Below are positions 63,231-64,000 of a DNA stretch of 64,000 nucleotides, piece after piece. Both the position numbers and the translations under genes were made by a program. Under the pieces are notes generated by a model. It ran no database searches. It had not been told where the DNA came from and worked only from the letters and a program-made list of their open reading frames with translations. Position 1 is the stretch's first letter; the number at the start of each line of letters is the position of its first letter. This DNA is from UBA1479 sp964012715 (GTDB lineage Bacteria > Pseudomonadota > Alphaproteobacteria > Rhodospirillales > Casp-alpha2), in contig CAXGUG010000003.1 of assembly GCA_964012715.1 (NCBI GenBank), forward strand, positions 1 to 64,000, read 5' to 3'.

Positions 63231-63344
63231 CTAGAACGACCAGGGTAGTTCCCGCATATCGAACATCGCCTCGGCGATCAGGACCGTTATGGTCAACGGT
63301 ACCGCCACAAGAAGGGCGAACAACGGGGCTTTCAAGGTTTCCAT
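63231..63344 (-). CDS. 37-residue single-helix membrane protein
   Basis: A short frame with an excellent ribosome site: GAGAAAGGAG on the minus strand (63351-63360) seven bases before the ATG at 63344. The product, METLKAPLFALLVAVPLTIT and 17 more residues ending RELPWSF, has one hydrophobic helix at about 7-25. It lies between the convergent DUF2927 gene and the upstream hydrolase gene. Such small proteins often bind or regulate a larger membrane complex; no partner is evident here. Confidence 0.6.
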   Translation of the reverse strand: METLKAPLFALLVAVPLTITVLIAEAMFDMRELPWSF

Positions 63345-63422
63345 GGTGGTCTCCTTTCTCCGTCCAAGCGGAGAGAAGAAAAGCACCGAACCTGGGCCGC
63401 CCGAGGGCTGGAATGGGGCAAT

Positions 63423-63456
63423 CCAGGGGCAGGAAACCGCGGTTTCTCGCCCCTGG
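63423..63456 (-). terminator. Long hairpin after the fumarylacetoacetate hydrolase-family gene
   Basis: An outer 8-bp stem CCAGGGGC (63423-63430) with GCCCCTGG (63449-63456) encloses a 14-bp palindrome GAAACCGCGGTTTC (63433-63446). It lies 11 bases after the minus-strand stop at 63467. No T-run follows, but the structure is strong. Confidence 0.6.
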
Positions 63457-63466
63457 TTTAAGCAGA

Positions 63467-64000
63467 TTAGACGACCTTGATGGTCAGTTCGTCCACGCCA
63501 TCGACGATACCCTTCAGGACGTCGCCGCGATGGACCGCGCCGACGCCGGCGGGCGTGCCGGTCAGGATCAGGTCGCCCGGGGCCAGGGTGAACAGGCCCG
63601 ACAGGTATTCGATCATTTCCGGAATTTTCCAGATCATCTGGTTCAGGTCGCCGTCTTGGCGAACCTCGCCGTTGCATTCCAGCCAGATGCGGCCCTCGGA
63701 CGGATGCCCGACTTCGGACGCGGGATGGATCGCCGTGCAGGGGGCGGACAGTTCGAACGCCTTGCCGGTGTCCCAGGGGCGGCCCATTTTCTTGGCTGCG
63801 CCCTGCAGGTCACGGCGCGTCATGTCGAGCGCCACGGCATAGCCGTAGACATGGTCCAGGGCCTTGGCAGCGGGGATGTCGGTGCCGCCTTCCTTCAGGC
63901 CGACCACCAGTTCCAGTTCCCAATGCACGTCGTCGCTGGCCACCGGATAGGGCCAGTCGCCGCCGCCGACAAACAGGTTGTCGGGGCATTTCTGGAAAAA
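63467..64000 (-). CDS. Fumarylacetoacetate hydrolase-family protein (5' end outside the window)
   Basis: At least 177 residues; the frame stays open to the window edge, so the N-terminus is missing. The visible start contains FFQKCPDNLFVGGGDWPYP, the substrate/metal region of the family, then HWELELVVGL with the Glu metal ligands, ALDMTRRDLQ, KAFELSAPCTAIHP and DLILTGTPAGVG. Members hydrolyse or isomerise acyl-pyruvates such as fumarylpyruvate and play a part in aromatic acid breakdown; oxaloacetate decarboxylases also occur. The small size suggests the bacterial single-domain form. Confidence 0.87.
   Translation of the reverse strand, partial: FFQKCPDNLFVGGGDWPYPVASDDVHWELELVVGLKEGGTDIPAAKALDHVYGYAVALDMTRRDLQGAAKKMGRPWDTGKAFELSAPCTAIHPASEVGHPSEGRIWLECNGEVRQDGDLNQMIWKIPEMIEYLSGLFTLAPGDLILTGTPAGVGAVHRGDVLKGIVDGVDELTIKVV

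Overview
The window looks like chromosomal DNA of a GC-rich alphaproteobacterium, probably a free-living (perhaps marine) member of the Rhodospirillales. The evidence is gene content and order: a cysG-DUF2849-cysI-DUF934 sulfite-reduction cluster, the three-gene N-acetylglutaminylglutamine amide (NAGGN) osmolyte set, a two-subunit bacterioferritin of the kind known from Magnetospirillum, and a taurine set (xsc, MocR-type tauR, aminotransferase). The lineage call is inference. I saw no rRNA, tRNA, CRISPR, insertion sequence or prophage. Genes are dense and on both strands.

Layout. 1-8650: a catalytically dead HtrA-like protein, an adducin-type class II aldolase-like protein, then the NAGGN trio with a gamma-glutamyltransferase. 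8900-12930: siroheme synthase and sulfite/nitrite reductase operon. 12950-17570: a membrane-anchored class III cyclase and two convergent secreted serine proteases. 17670-22990: an IclR-TauD-SauS-SucC-like-SucD-like operon that should interconvert sulfoacetate and sulfoacetaldehyde. 23130-30210: nitroreductase, paired bacterioferritins, di-haem peroxidase, Na+ symporter, chemoreceptor. 30560-37570: AEC transporter, TauE/SafE exporter and enolase-superfamily operon; coiled-coil protein; PHP-like DUF3604 protein with a VOC protein.

37600-43170: a GntR regulator behind a perfect 18-bp palindrome, then a complex II (Fe-S, two membrane subunits, flavoprotein) with a class I fumarase placed inside the operon. 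43240-46910: two envelope proteins of unknown function, phosphate acetyltransferase, methyltransferase. 47050-53450: xsc, tauR, taurine/beta-alanine aminotransferase and an orphan polyamine-type binding protein. 53630-58470: PAS protein, transaldolase, Dtd, EF-hand protein, and a two-component system whose kinase has a His/Asp-rich periplasmic stretch. 58600-63200: three tandem paralogues of a degenerate EAL-like family and a DUF2927 protein. The end holds a 37-residue membrane protein and part of a fumarylacetoacetate hydrolase-family gene.

Main theme. Several loci fit C2-sulfonate and sulfite metabolism: the aminotransferase and the SauS/ligase set both lead to sulfoacetaldehyde, Xsc makes acetyl phosphate and sulfite, Pta makes acetyl-CoA, CysI can reduce sulfite, and TauE/SafE may export it. 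A short motif (TGGTSCCAA and a close variant) occurs upstream of both the aminotransferase/tauR pair and xsc. The least explained element is the degenerate-EAL triplet next to the two-component system.
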